The notes: generated by a model from the letters alone, not told the origin. Shown: positions 29,569-38,770, numbered from the stretch's first letter. The stretch is 64,000 nt of DNA from Alphaproteobacteria bacterium UBA1301 (GCA_002307725.1 DBUB01000002.1:78925-142924), one strand, 5' to 3'. Made by a program: numbers and translations.

Positions 29569-30759
29569 TTAGAACGCGCTCTTCAAAGCATCGACCAGAT
29601 CGGTCTTTTCCCACGAGAAGCCGCCGTCGGCATCGGGGGTGCGGCCAAAATGGCCATAAGCCGCGGTGCGGGCATAGATCGGCTTGTTGAGACCGAGGCG
29701 CTCGCGGATCGCGCGCGGCTTCAGCGACACCAGTTCCGGCAGAATCAGTTCCAGCTTGGCTTCATCGACTTTGCCAGTGCCGTGGGTGTCGACATAGACC
29801 GACAGCGGCTCCGACACGCCAATCGCATAAGCGATTTGGATGGTGACCTTGTCGGCAAGACCGGCAGCGACCACGTTTTTCGCCAGATAACGCGCGGCAT
29901 AAGCCGCCGAACGGTCAACCTTGGTCGAGTCCTTACCCGAGAAAGCGCCGCCGCCATGGGGGGCCGCGCCGCCGTAAGTGTCGACGATGATCTTGCGGCC
30001 GGTGAGGCCGGAATCGCCATCCGGGCCGCCAACCACGAAGGCGCCGGTCGGGTTGATGTGCCAGACAGTCTTAGGCGTGATCCAACCGGCCGGCAGGGCT
30101 TGTCGGATATAAGGCTCGACGATCTTGCGCACGTCGGCCGAAGTCAGCGACGCATCGAGGTGCTGAGTGGACAGCACGATCTGCACCGCTTCCACCGGCT
30201 TGCCATTCGAATAGCGTAAGGTCACCTGGCTCTTGGCGTCGGGGCCGAGTTGCGGCTCCTTGCCGGCGTGGCGCGCTTTTGCCAGCAATTCCAAAATCTT
30301 ATGGCTATAGGCGATGGGGGCCGGCATCAGTTCCGGGGTCTCGTTGACGGCATAACCGAACATGATGCCCTGGTCGCCCGCGCCTTCGTCCTTGTTGCCC
30401 GCAGCGTCGACGCCTTGAGCAATGTCCGGCGACTGCGAGTGCAGCAGCACCTCGACCTTGGCGTTGGCATGGTGGAAGCCGGCCTGCTCGTAGCCGATCG
30501 ACTTTATTGCCGCACGGGCAACCGCCTCAACCAGATCGTGTGTGATTTCCTTAGGGCCGCGGGTCTCGCCAGCGATCACGACGCGATTGGTGGTGGCCAG
30601 CGTTTCCGCCGCAACCCGCAGATCCCACGGTGAATAACCGTGTTTGGGGCCTTCCCGGAAAAATAGATCGACGATCTCGTCCGAAATCCGGTCGCACACC
30701 TTGTCGGGGTGACCTTCCGAAACGCTTTCGCTAGTGAACAGATAGTCTGACCGCGCCAT
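29569..30759 (-). CDS. metK: S-adenosylmethionine synthase
   Basis: A 396-residue methionine adenosyltransferase. It starts with YLFTSESVSEGHPDKVCDRISDEIVD (ATP and methionine binding). It continues with GAGDQGIMFGYAVNETPELMP and the P-loop-like GGAAPHGGGAFSGKDSTKVDRSAAYAAR. The ATG at 30759 has GAAGGG nine bases upstream. The leader (30760-30922) contains ATATGC/GCATAT arms (30841-30860), but I could not match it to a known SAM riboswitch class. Confidence 0.98.
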   Translation of the reverse strand: MARSDYLFTSESVSEGHPDKVCDRISDEIVDLFFREGPKHGYSPWDLRVAAETLATTNRVVIAGETRGPKEITHDLVEAVARAAIKSIGYEQAGFHHANAKVEVLLHSQSPDIAQGVDAAGNKDEGAGDQGIMFGYAVNETPELMPAPIAYSHKILELLAKARHAGKEPQLGPDAKSQVTLRYSNGKPVEAVQIVLSTQHLDASLTSADVRKIVEPYIRQALPAGWITPKTVWHINPTGAFVVGGPDGDSGLTGRKIIVDTYGGAAPHGGGAFSGKDSTKVDRSAAYAARYLAKNVVAAGLADKVTIQIAYAIGVSEPLSVYVDTHGTGKVDEAKLELILPELVSLKPRAIRERLGLNKPIYARTAAYGHFGRTPDADGGFSWEKTDLVDALKSAF

Positions 30760-30922
30760 GTGCAAAGCCCTTCTCAACGCGCCCGTAGGCGCTCCGTTTG
30801 AGGGGACTCCTTGCAGGTCTTGGGGCGGGGGTCAATGAGCATATGCACATTTCGGCATATGTTGGCCCAGGCGGACGGCACATGCGGCCTTGGAGCGCAG
30901 GTTTTCTGGTAAATTCAGAGTT

Positions 30923-32227
30923 TTATAGAATGAACCGGGACAAATCCTGGTCCTTGGCGAGGTCTTCCACCCGCGCCTTGACGTAAGTGGCATCGATGGT
31001 GAGCTTTTCGCCATGCTTTTCGGACGCGACATAGCTGATGTCGTCGAGGACGCGCTCCATCACCGTCTGCAGCCGCCGGGCGCCGATGTTCTCGACACTG
31101 GCATTGACTGAGGTGGCGATGTCAGCGATCGCGGCAATGCCGTCTTCGGTGAAATCGAGGCTGACGCCTTCGGTATTCATCAGCGCCACATACTGTTTTA
31201 TCAGGCTGGCTTCCGGCTCGGTGAGGATGCGCTGCATGTCGTCGCGCGTCAGCGCCTTGAGTTCGACGCGGATCGGCAGACGGCCTTGCAGTTCGGGAAG
31301 CAAGTCCGATGGTTTGGCGGTATGGAACGCGCCCGAGGCGATGAACAGGATGTGATCGGTCTTCACCTGGCCGTGCTTGGTCGCCACCGTGGTGCCTTCG
31401 ATGAGCGGCAGAAGATCGCGTTGCACGCCTTCTCGGCTGACATCGCCACCGCCGCGCAGTTCGGAGCGGGCGCAGATCTTGTCCAGTTCATCGAGAAAGA
31501 CGATGCCGTTCTGCTCGGTGGATTCAATCGCCTCGCGGGTGACGGAGTCCTGGTCGAGCAGCTTATCAGCTTCTTCCGCTTTGAGCGGAGCACGCGCGTC
31601 TTTCACTTTCATCCGCCGCGCTTTTTGGCGGCCGCCAAAGGCCTTGCCGAAGATGTCCCCGAGACCCACCATCGAAATATTGGCGTTGGGCATGCCAGGT
31701 ATTTCGAACTGGGGCATGCCGCCCACATCCTTCATCTCGATCTCGATTTCGGTTTCTTCGAGCTCTCCGGCACGTAAGGGGCGACGCTTGGTTTCGCGCA
31801 AGGCGGCTGAAGGCCCGGCCAGGGCATCAAGCAAGCGATCTTCGGCGCGGTCGTCGGCCAGCGCCTCCACGTCGTGGCGCTTGCGCTCGCGCACCTGGGC
31901 GATGGCGATTTCCAAGAGATCGCGCACGATTTGTTCGACATCGCGACCGACATAGCCGACTTCGGTAAACTTGGTCGCTTCCACTTTCAGGAACGGCGCC
32001 TGGGCCAGGCGCGCCAACCGCCGCGAGATTTCCGCTTTGCCGACGCCGGTCGGGCCGATCATCAAAATGTTTTTCGGCAGTATTTCCTCGCGCATCGCCG
32101 CCGGAAGTTGCTGGCGGCGCCAGCGGTTGCGCAGCGCAATGGCGACGGCGCGCTTGGCGTCGTGCTGGCCAACGATGAAGCGGTCGAGTTCAGAGACGAT
32201 TTCGCGGGGGGTAAAGGCAGTGATCAT
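30923..32227 (-). CDS. hslU: ATP-dependent protease ATPase subunit HslU, with altered Walker A
   Basis: A 434-residue AAA+ unfoldase that feeds substrates to HslV. It has the N-terminal TPREIVSELDRFIVGQHDAKRAVAIALRNRWRR, the pore motif in KFTEVGYVGRDVEQIVRD, the Walker B region GIVFLDELDKI, and the C-terminal tail ending LSRFIL that docks on HslV. The Walker A reads GPTGVGKAEISRR: the usual GK(T/S) is GKA, encoded GGC AAA GCG at about 32024-32050 on the minus strand. The lost Thr normally binds Mg-ATP. The start overlaps the hslV stop by one base (TGATG). Confidence 0.96.
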   Translation of the reverse strand: MITAFTPREIVSELDRFIVGQHDAKRAVAIALRNRWRRQQLPAAMREEILPKNILMIGPTGVGKAEISRRLARLAQAPFLKVEATKFTEVGYVGRDVEQIVRDLLEIAIAQVRERKRHDVEALADDRAEDRLLDALAGPSAALRETKRRPLRAGELEETEIEIEMKDVGGMPQFEIPGMPNANISMVGLGDIFGKAFGGRQKARRMKVKDARAPLKAEEADKLLDQDSVTREAIESTEQNGIVFLDELDKICARSELRGGGDVSREGVQRDLLPLIEGTTVATKHGQVKTDHILFIASGAFHTAKPSDLLPELQGRLPIRVELKALTRDDMQRILTEPEASLIKQYVALMNTEGVSLDFTEDGIAAIADIATSVNASVENIGARRLQTVMERVLDDISYVASEKHGEKLTIDATYVKARVEDLAKDQDLSRFIL

Positions 32228-32769
32228 CAGAGGGACAGGCTTTCAATAACCACGTTCTCGTTGGTGTAGATGCAGATGCCGGCGGCGATTTTCATCGCTT
32301 TCTTGGCGATCTCTTCGGCGGATAGATCCAAATCCATCAGGGCGCGGGCGGCGGCAAGCGCATAAGGCCCACCCGAGCCGATGCCGATGAGGCCGTCTTC
32401 CGGTTCGACGACGTCGCCGGTGCCGGACAGGATCAGGCTGGTTTTGGCGTCGGCGACTGCCATCATCGCTTCCAGGCGCCGCAGGTAGCGGTCGGTGCGC
32501 CAGTCTTTGGCCAGTTCGACGCACGCCCGCGCCAGATTGCCGGGATGCTGCTCCAGTTTGGATTCCAGCCGCTCAAACAAAGCAAAGGCGTCGGCAGTAG
32601 CCCCGGCGAAGCCGGTAATCACGTCGCCTTTGCCGAGGCGACGGACCTTTTTGGCATTGGATTTCATCACCGTCGCGCCCAGGGTAACCTGGCCGTCGCC
32701 GGCGACAAGAACGGTACCGCCCTTACGGACGCTGAGGATGGTGGTTGAACGCCATTTCTGATCAGACAT
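32227..32769 (-). CDS. hslV: ATP-dependent protease peptidase subunit HslV
   Basis: A 180-residue threonine peptidase, bacterial relative of the proteasome beta subunit. A short propeptide (MSDQKWRS) precedes TTILSVRKGGTVLVAGDGQVTLG. The catalytic set is Thr1, Asp17 and Lys33 of the mature chain (SNAKKVRRL), followed by ITGFAGATADAF. It forms the protease complex with HslU, encoded next. Only 33 bases separate its start from the divergent gene at 32803, so its promoter must overlap that gene's 5' end. Confidence 0.97.
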   Translation of the reverse strand: MSDQKWRSTTILSVRKGGTVLVAGDGQVTLGATVMKSNAKKVRRLGKGDVITGFAGATADAFALFERLESKLEQHPGNLARACVELAKDWRTDRYLRRLEAMMAVADAKTSLILSGTGDVVEPEDGLIGIGSGGPYALAAARALMDLDLSAEEIAKKAMKIAAGICIYTNENVVIESLSL

Positions 32770-32802
32770 GATAGGTGCCTCTATAGGCTAGGATTCGGGA
32801 AT

Positions 32803-33822
32803 ATGCAGCCATCTGAAAGACCTTTGGCGAAAATACCTCTGGTCGACCTTCGCGGCCATACCCCCTTGGAACTGCTGTTTCTTTTCCGGCGGCCGGCCAA
32901 CATCCTGCTCGACGGGGCGTTAGCGCTAGTCGGCCACGGCCCGGGACGGGTGCTGGCGCTGGCGACCGATCACTTCTCCAAACGGTGGCTGAAGAAAGCG
33001 AGCAATCCCTATCTCGAAGAGATCGACCTGATCGCGAACGCCATCCACCGGCCCGGTGTCTATGCGCTCAATACCTGCCTTGAGTGGGGCTGCACCAGCG
33101 GCGCTTGGACGAGTCCGTCGGGGCCCTTTTTGCGGCGGGTGCTCGATTGGCCATTCCCGCGCCTGGGCGAATTTCCGGTGGTGGCGCAGTACCATGGCCG
33201 TTTGGGCAATTATTTCAATGTGACCTGGCCTGGCTTTGCCGGGGTTTTGCAGGCGATGGCGCCAGGCCGCTTTGCCGCATCCATTAACCAGGCCCCGCGC
33301 CGCAAACATGCTGGCGGCTTCCTCGGCGCCTGGGTGGCGGGGCGCTTCAAGACCAACACCCGCCTCGCCTTGCCGCCGGTTCATCTCTTGCGCCGGGCAT
33401 TCGAAACCGCGCGCGATTACGCGAGCGCCCGCACCATGCTCAGCATGACCCCGCTGGCGGTTCCGGCGATTTTCACGCTCACCGGCATTCACCCTAGCGA
33501 AGCTTGCGTGATTGAGCGCACCGAGGATGCCTATGCGGTGCGCGAGCTTGCGGACGGACGGGTCTGCGCCGCCAATGCGTTCACCTCGCAGTTGAACGAC
33601 TCCGAGCTCGGCTGGAAGGCGCGGCCGATCGATAGCTTCGGACGGCTGGCCCAAGCCATGGGTATTCCCGGCGACACCGAAGACATGTCCTGGTTTACTG
33701 CCCCGATTGCCAATGTGAACAGCCGTCTGGTGATGGTCGCCAACGCCGCCACCGGCGCCCTCAAGGTGCTGGGCACCGCCGGCCGCAAGCCGGTCACCGA
33801 GCTGTTCGAACTGGCGGCATAG
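32803..33822 (+). CDS. Ntn-hydrolase superfamily protein, acid-ceramidase / C45-like (putative)
   Basis: A 339-residue protein. The segment NTCLEWGCTSGAWTSPSG (Cys near residue 96), followed by RRVLDWPF and then YFNVTWPGFAGVLQAMAPG, resembles the Cys-nucleophile Ntn hydrolases (C-T-S ... R-x-L-D-[WY]-x-F) that include acid ceramidase, NAAA and penicillin acylase-like enzymes. The later SEACVIERTEDAYAVREL and CAANAF fit the same fold. The nucleophile is internal, so maturation by cleavage before the Cys would be needed (inference). Substrate unknown, probably an amide of a fatty acid or amino acid. It is divergent from hslV and followed closely by hisB. Confidence 0.6.
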   Translation: MQPSERPLAKIPLVDLRGHTPLELLFLFRRPANILLDGALALVGHGPGRVLALATDHFSKRWLKKASNPYLEEIDLIANAIHRPGVYALNTCLEWGCTSGAWTSPSGPFLRRVLDWPFPRLGEFPVVAQYHGRLGNYFNVTWPGFAGVLQAMAPGRFAASINQAPRRKHAGGFLGAWVAGRFKTNTRLALPPVHLLRRAFETARDYASARTMLSMTPLAVPAIFTLTGIHPSEACVIERTEDAYAVRELADGRVCAANAFTSQLNDSELGWKARPIDSFGRLAQAMGIPGDTEDMSWFTAPIANVNSRLVMVANAATGALKVLGTAGRKPVTELFELAA

Positions 33823-33847
33823 GTTTTTTATTAGCGCGGGCGTTGCT

Positions 33848-34480
33848 ATGAACGCCGTAAGCAATTCGGAGTCTTTCATGCGCACAGCCACCGTCGAACG
33901 CAAAACCCGCGAAACCGAAATCGCCGTCTCCCTCGACCTCGACGGGGCAGGCGAGTGCGATATCGACACCGGCATCGGTTTTCTCGACCACATGCTGGAG
34001 AGCTTCGGCCGCCATGCGATGATCGACCTCAAGGTGCGGGCACAAGGCGATCTGCATGTCGACTATCACCACACCACTGAGGACACCGCTATCGTCATCG
34101 GTCAGGCGGTGAAGAAGGCACTCGGCGACCTCGCTGGCATCACCCGCTTTGGCTCGGCCGGCATTCCGATGGACGAAGCTTTTACCCGGGTGGCCGTGGA
34201 TGTGGCGGGGCGGCCTTATCTGGTGTGGCGGGTGAAATTTACCCAGCCCAAGATCGGCGAGTACGACACCGAGCTGTTCAAGGAATGGTTCCAAGCCTTC
34301 GCGATGAATGCAGGCCTCTGTTTGCACGTCGAAAATGTCTATGGCGAGAACAGCCACCACATCGTGGAAACCTGCTTCAAAGGCCTCGCTCGCGCCTTGC
34401 GCCAAGCGATCACCCCCGATGAGCGATTGGAAGGCGACGTCGCTTCCACCAAAGGCATGCTGGGCGAGAAGGATGATTGA
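33848..34480 (+). CDS. hisB: Imidazoleglycerol-phosphate dehydratase
   Basis: A 200-210 residue IGPD, step six of histidine biosynthesis. The two manganese-binding His-rich motifs are DYHHTTEDTAIVIG and ENSHHIVETCFKGLARALRQA. The internal repeats begin TGIGFLDHMLESFGRHAMIDL. Monofunctional, as usual outside enterobacteria. The true start may be the ATG at 33878 (MRTATVERKTRET); the first ten residues are not conserved. The other his genes usually found next to it in alphaproteobacteria (hisH, hisA, hisF) are not in this window. Confidence 0.97.
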   Translation: MNAVSNSESFMRTATVERKTRETEIAVSLDLDGAGECDIDTGIGFLDHMLESFGRHAMIDLKVRAQGDLHVDYHHTTEDTAIVIGQAVKKALGDLAGITRFGSAGIPMDEAFTRVAVDVAGRPYLVWRVKFTQPKIGEYDTELFKEWFQAFAMNAGLCLHVENVYGENSHHIVETCFKGLARALRQAITPDERLEGDVASTKGMLGEKDD

Positions 34481-34525
34481 GCGTCCAAGGTTGACCTGAC
34501 GTTCCCCCTCCGTTCTAATGTTGTC

Positions 34526-34951
34526 ATGGAAAAAGCCATCGGGGTTGCGCGCGGGGTTTCGCGGCTGCTGATTCAGGAGGGCTATTCGCCCATTCTGGAA
34601 TTCACCCTGGCCAATGGGCGGCGGCTCGATGTGGCGGCATTGGGGCCGGACGGCACCATGGTTGGGGTGGAAATCAAAGTTGCGCTATCGGACCTCAAGG
34701 GTGACCAGAAATGGCCGGAATATCTTGAGTTCTGCGAGCTGTTTTACTTCGCCATCCCGCCCGATTTTCCCGATGAATATGTACCGGAAGACACCGGCCT
34801 GATCGTCGCCGACCGCTTTGGCGGGGCGATCGTGCGGCCCAGTCCCCGTACCGTGCTGCACCCCTCACGGCGCAAGGCGGTGACTTTAAGTTTCGCGCGC
34901 GTGGCGGCGGAACGCCTCGCGCAGATCATCGAGACGACCAATTCCATTTGA
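34526..34951 (+). CDS. mmcB: MmcB family DNA repair protein
   Basis: A 141-residue MmcB protein with the PD-(D/E)xK-like core RRLDVAALGPDGTMVGVEIKVALSDLKGDQKWPEYLEF, where Asp, Glu-x-Lys and the following helix are the expected nuclease residues. It continues FYFAIPPDFPDEYVPEDTGLIVADRFGG. In Caulobacter mmcB contributes to mitomycin C resistance. Monocistronic, 45 bases after hisB. Confidence 0.9.
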   Translation: MEKAIGVARGVSRLLIQEGYSPILEFTLANGRRLDVAALGPDGTMVGVEIKVALSDLKGDQKWPEYLEFCELFYFAIPPDFPDEYVPEDTGLIVADRFGGAIVRPSPRTVLHPSRRKAVTLSFARVAAERLAQIIETTNSI

Positions 34952-35031
34952 TTTGAGGGACGGTTCCAGCGCCCGCCGGAGCATGTCTTGTGCTCATACG
35001 GCAGGCTGCGGGAACGGTAAAAGAGCAGAAA

Positions 35032-35562
35032 TTAACGCGGGGAACGCTTCGCCAGGATCCGCTGCAGGGTGCGACGGTGCATGTTGAGGCGGCGGGCGGT
35101 CTCGGAGACATTGTGGCCGCACAATTCGTAGACGCGCTGAATGTGTTCCCAGCGGACGCGATCGGCCGACATCGGATTTTCCGGCGGCTTCGGCTTGGAA
35201 CCTGGCGCAGCAAGCAGCGCGTTGGCAATGTCGTCAGCGTCGGCGGGCTTGGGAAGATAATCGATGGCGCCATACTTCACGGCGGCGACAGCGGTGGCGA
35301 TGTTGCCGAAACCGGTCAGCACCACAACGCGGCCTTCGGGACGCACCGCATGCAGAGTTTCAACGACGTCAAGGCCGTTGCCGTCTTCGAGCTTGAGGTC
35401 GACCACTGCATAGGCCGGCGGGGCTTCCTTGGCACGCGCCTTACCGTCGGCGACGCCTTCAGCAATGGTCACCACGAAGCCGCGGGTTTCCATCGCCCGG
35501 GCCAGACGTTCGCGCAAGGGGCGATCGTCTTCGACAATCAAAAGTGTTTTGTCTTCCATCAT
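35032..35562 (-). CDS. regA: Redox response regulator RegA/ActR/PrrA
   Basis: A 176-residue response regulator of the RegA/ActR/PrrA family, a global regulator of respiration, photosynthesis, nitrogen and carbon fixation genes in alphaproteobacteria. The receiver has the acidic pair in LLIVEDD, the phosphorylated Asp in YAVVDLKLEDG, Thr in VVLTGFGN and Lys in YLPKPADAD. The family's proline hinge is visible as KPKPPENPMSADRVRWEHI. It is followed by the Fis-like helix-turn-helix CGHNVSETARRLNMHRRTLQRIL. It lies 50 bases downstream of its kinase gene, same strand. Confidence 0.95.
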   Translation of the reverse strand: MMEDKTLLIVEDDRPLRERLARAMETRGFVVTIAEGVADGKARAKEAPPAYAVVDLKLEDGNGLDVVETLHAVRPEGRVVVLTGFGNIATAVAAVKYGAIDYLPKPADADDIANALLAAPGSKPKPPENPMSADRVRWEHIQRVYELCGHNVSETARRLNMHRRTLQRILAKRSPR

Positions 35563-35612
35563 TGTTCTTCTTCCTTACGCACGTTCGCCAATAGGCCTGG
35601 TTGCACGACTGG

Positions 35613-37031
35613 TCAATCCTCTTCGCCCCGTTCCGGCGCCGTCTCACCGTCGATTGACCCTCGCGGCCAGGACACGCTCACGCGCGCCCCGCCACCGGGC
35701 GGGTTAAGAGCTTTCACGGAACCACCGGTTTGTTCCAGCAGGGTCTTGGCGATGAAGAAGCCCAGACCCATGCCTTCATGCTTGCCGATCTTGGCGGTCG
35801 GCGGGCCAATTTCGGTTTCGCCCACAGCGTTATCGCCGGGACGCGAGGTGATGTAGGGCTCGCCAATTTTTTCAAAAATGTCGGGCGCAAAGCCGGGGCC
35901 GTCGTCTTCCACCGTAACCTTCAAGGCGGTTGGCGACCACGAGGCTTCGATCCGCACCCGCGCGCGCGCGAAGTCGGCGGCGTTCTCGATAATGTTGCCG
36001 AGGCCGTGCAGCAGCTCGGGGGCCCGCCAAACTTGCGGCTGAGGGATATCGCGGTCGGTTGGGGCGGCGGAAATGACGATCTCGAGTTCTTCGTCGCGGA
36101 ATTCGTCGGCAAGATCGTCGAGCAAAGCACAAATCGGCAACCGCGCCGTGCCACCCAGCATCGGCTCGTCGGGGCGGGCGAGCTTCATCAAAATCATACG
36201 GCAGCGCTCGGCCTGGCTGCGCAGCAAACGGGCGTCCAGGGCTTCGGGCGAACCGGGCGGCAGCGCCCGCTCCAACTCATGCGAAACGATGGCGATGGTG
36301 CCGAGCGGTGTGCCCAGTTCATGAGCGGCGGCGGTTGCCAAAGCGCCGATAGTCGACAAACGCTGCTCGCGCGACAGGGCCAGTTGGGTGGCGGCTAGCC
36401 CCGCCGACATGCGGGCGCCTTCCGAAGCAATGCGCCAAGCGTAAACGGAGGTGAAGCCGATCCCGAGCACCAGTGAGGCCCACACACCGGCTTGGTACAG
36501 CGGCGGTAGTACCATCGGAGGACCGACCCAGGGCAGCGGCTCGTGCACCACCGAAATGATCGTGGTGGCGGCGAGCGCGATGGCGCCGAGGATCATGGTG
36601 TTACCGAGGTTCAGGGTCGAAGCCGCAATCACAACGGGGGCGATGAACATCAGGGCGAAAGGGTTCTGAATGCCGCCGGTGAGGTACAACAGGGCGGCAA
36701 GCTGCAACACATCGATGGCGAGGTAAACGGTGGCTTCGCGGTTGGTCAGACGCTGGCTGACCGGATAGCGGAAGGCGAGCGCCAAATTGAGCCCGGCGCT
36801 GAACAAAACACAGGCTAGGCATTGGGCGATCGGCAAGGGGTATTTGAAGCCGAAATAAACCAGGACCAGCGCTACGGTTTGGCCGCCAGCCGCCATCCAC
36901 CTTAGATTGGTAAGAGTTCTCAGTCTCACTCGGCCGCGCAAGGCAGAGGCTGATGCGATGGGTAGGGCCCGCGGCGCCGCGAACTTTCGTTCACCCTCCG
37001 GGGATTCAGCCGTCTGCGACATGTTCTCCAT
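35613..37031 (-). CDS. regB: Redox sensor histidine kinase RegB/ActS/PrrB
   Basis: A 472-residue membrane histidine kinase. Six hydrophobic segments lie in residues 40-210, with the quinone-binding signature LTGGIQNPFALMF. The H box is AAAHELGTPLGTIAIVSHEL. The redox-active cysteine of RegB is conserved in SQAERCRMILMKLARPDEP. The ATPase domain ends with GMGLGFFIAKTLLEQTGG. It senses the quinone pool redox state and phosphorylates RegA. The 239-bp gap before it (37032-37270) should hold the promoter; no motif is certain. An ATG at 37019 (MSQTAES) is an alternative start. Confidence 0.94.
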   Translation of the reverse strand: MENMSQTAESPEGERKFAAPRALPIASASALRGRVRLRTLTNLRWMAAGGQTVALVLVYFGFKYPLPIAQCLACVLFSAGLNLALAFRYPVSQRLTNREATVYLAIDVLQLAALLYLTGGIQNPFALMFIAPVVIAASTLNLGNTMILGAIALAATTIISVVHEPLPWVGPPMVLPPLYQAGVWASLVLGIGFTSVYAWRIASEGARMSAGLAATQLALSREQRLSTIGALATAAAHELGTPLGTIAIVSHELERALPPGSPEALDARLLRSQAERCRMILMKLARPDEPMLGGTARLPICALLDDLADEFRDEELEIVISAAPTDRDIPQPQVWRAPELLHGLGNIIENAADFARARVRIEASWSPTALKVTVEDDGPGFAPDIFEKIGEPYITSRPGDNAVGETEIGPPTAKIGKHEGMGLGFFIAKTLLEQTGGSVKALNPPGGGARVSVSWPRGSIDGETAPERGEED

Positions 37032-37270
37032 GTCCTTATCAGCCTAAGGTGCGACCAAGAGTGCAATACGTAATGATCCGCACAGCTTAGCCGACAAAAA
37101 TCGACCGTTTTCCCGAACAATCTCCGGATCGGCTGCGGCGGCTTTAGTGCGGCAAACTGGCAAATTTGTGTCCTGCGATATCACGATCGGCAGAATGCAC
37201 GTAATTTTTGCGCAGGCGGTTAATCCGCAGTCTTGAACTGCACCTGCAACTCAGAAGCTAACTTGTATCA

Positions 37271-38155
37271 TTACAGGGTGGGTGTGGGAATGCCCGCTTG
37301 GGTGGTGGCCGCGATCAGGGTATTGCGCATCAGGCAGATAATGGTCATCGCCCCAACTCCGCCCGGCACCGGCGTGATATGGGCGGCCCGTTCCGCCGCC
37401 TCGGCATAAGCCACATCACCGACCAGTTTGGTTTTGCCCTCGCCTGCGTCGACCCGGTTGATGCCGACGTCGATCACAGTGGCGCCCAGCTTGACCCAGT
37501 CGCCACGGACGAATTCGGGCTTTCCGATCGCCGCCACCAGAATATCGGCGCGGCGGCTGACCTCCGGCAAATCGCGGGTCTTAGAATGGGCCATGGTCAC
37601 AGTGGCGTTGGCGGCCAGCAGCAGTTGCGCTGCCGGCTTACCGAAGAGTAGCGAGCGGCCGATCACCAGCGCCTCCAAACCGGCGACGGCGCCGATGGTC
37701 TCCTTGAGCAAGATCATCATGCCGGCCGGGGTACACGACACCAGCTTGGCGCGCCCCGATAGCAAAAGCCCGGCGTTGGTGGGTGTCAGGGCATCGACGT
37801 CTTTGGCCGGATCAAGGATGTCGAGCACCGCTTGCTCGCGGATCTGCGGCGGCAGCGGCATCTGCACCAGAATGCCGTGGACCGAAGGATCGGCGTTGAG
37901 GCCTTTCACCAGCGCCAGAACCTCAGCCTCACTCGCGGTGGCGTCCAGATGGTGATGTACCGATTTGAAGCCGAGCGCCTCGGCGGTCTTGTTCTTGTTG
38001 CGGACATAGACTTCCGAGGCCGGATCGTTGCCGACCAGGACGGTGGCAAGACCGGGCACCAGACCGTGATTGGCCTTGAGGCGGGCAGTTTCCGCGATCA
38101 GGCGGGCCTTCAGTTGGGCGGCATGGGCCTTGCCGTCGATGATGGACGCGGTCAT
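37271..38155 (-). CDS. folD: Bifunctional methylenetetrahydrofolate dehydrogenase/cyclohydrolase
   Basis: A 294-residue FolD interconverting 5,10-methylene- and 10-formyl-tetrahydrofolate with NADP. Signatures are SEVYVRNKNKTAEALGF with the catalytic Lys, GILVQMPLPP, and the NADP-binding VIGRSLLFGKPAAQLLL. The C-terminal TPVPGGVGAMTIICLMRNT has Ala where Pro is usual in PGGVGPMT. The stop of the DUF167 gene overlaps its start by four bases. Confidence 0.97.
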   Translation of the reverse strand: MTASIIDGKAHAAQLKARLIAETARLKANHGLVPGLATVLVGNDPASEVYVRNKNKTAEALGFKSVHHHLDATASEAEVLALVKGLNADPSVHGILVQMPLPPQIREQAVLDILDPAKDVDALTPTNAGLLLSGRAKLVSCTPAGMMILLKETIGAVAGLEALVIGRSLLFGKPAAQLLLAANATVTMAHSKTRDLPEVSRRADILVAAIGKPEFVRGDWVKLGATVIDVGINRVDAGEGKTKLVGDVAYAEAAERAAHITPVPGGVGAMTIICLMRNTLIAATTQAGIPTPTL

Positions 38156-38487
38156 TTCGCTAATCCTTCGAGCCGGGCGGCCAGAGTGGCGGAATCGCCC
38201 GTGATTTCCACCCTTTTCAAGCGCGCCGTGGCGCCGGAGGCAATACGCAGGCTCGATTTGGGCACAGCCAAGGTTTTGGCCAGGAGTTCGACCAGGGCGG
38301 CGTTGGCCTTGCCGTCTTCCGGCACGGCGCGAACGCGGGCTTTCAGGTGCTCCGAACCGTCGGAGGCGGCTTGCCAGCCCTCCACCGCATCGCGCCCGCC
38401 TTTGGGGGTCAGACGGACATGAAAGCTGACCATCCCGCCAGCAATGCGAAGGCGATCCGCCACAGCGTCAGAACGGGAAGCGGACAT
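38152..38487 (-). CDS. DUF167 (YggU) family protein
   Basis: A 111-residue DUF167 protein with the family core FHVRLTPKGGRDAVEGW ... HLKARVRAVPEDGKANAALVELLAKTLAVPKSSLRIASGATARLKRVEI. Function unknown. Typical partner of YggT and folD in alphaproteobacteria. Its start overlaps yggT by 20 bases. Confidence 0.9.
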   Translation of the reverse strand: MSASRSDAVADRLRIAGGMVSFHVRLTPKGGRDAVEGWQAASDGSEHLKARVRAVPEDGKANAALVELLAKTLAVPKSSLRIASGATARLKRVEITGDSATLAARLEGLAK

Positions 38488-38770
38488 AGAGCCAAACCAC
38501 CAGCTTCTGCAGGAAGATGATGGCGATGAACACCACGATCGGCGACAGGTCGAGCCCGCCGATCGACGGTAGGACGCGGCGCACTTGGCGGAACACCGGC
38601 TCGGTCAGGATATCGAGGAACCGGACCACGCTGCGCACGATATTGTTGTGGTAATTCACAACGTTGAAGGCGAGCAGCCAGCTCATGACCACGGCGGCGA
38701 GAACAATCCAGGAATAGACATCGAGCAGGGTGAGGATCAGCCAGATGACGGGGTTGACGGCGGTGTACAT
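38468..38770 (-). CDS. YggT family membrane protein
   Basis: A 100-residue YggT protein with two hydrophobic domains: VIWLILTLLDVYSWIVLAAVVMSWLL, and SPIVVFIAIIFLQKLVVWLYV. The family core is LTEPVFRQVRRVLPSIGGLDLSPIV. YggT proteins occur with cell-division or osmotic-stress genes, and the exact role is unknown. First gene of the yggT-DUF167-folD operon. Confidence 0.92.
   Translation of the reverse strand: MYTAVNPVIWLILTLLDVYSWIVLAAVVMSWLLAFNVVNYHNNIVRSVVRFLDILTEPVFRQVRRVLPSIGGLDLSPIVVFIAIIFLQKLVVWLYVRFPF

Noticed and set aside
30760..30922. SAM-responsive riboswitch before metK
   Set aside because: The leader has small hairpins but does not show the conserved core of SAM-I, SAM-II, SAM-V, SAH or SAM/SAH classes as I know them.
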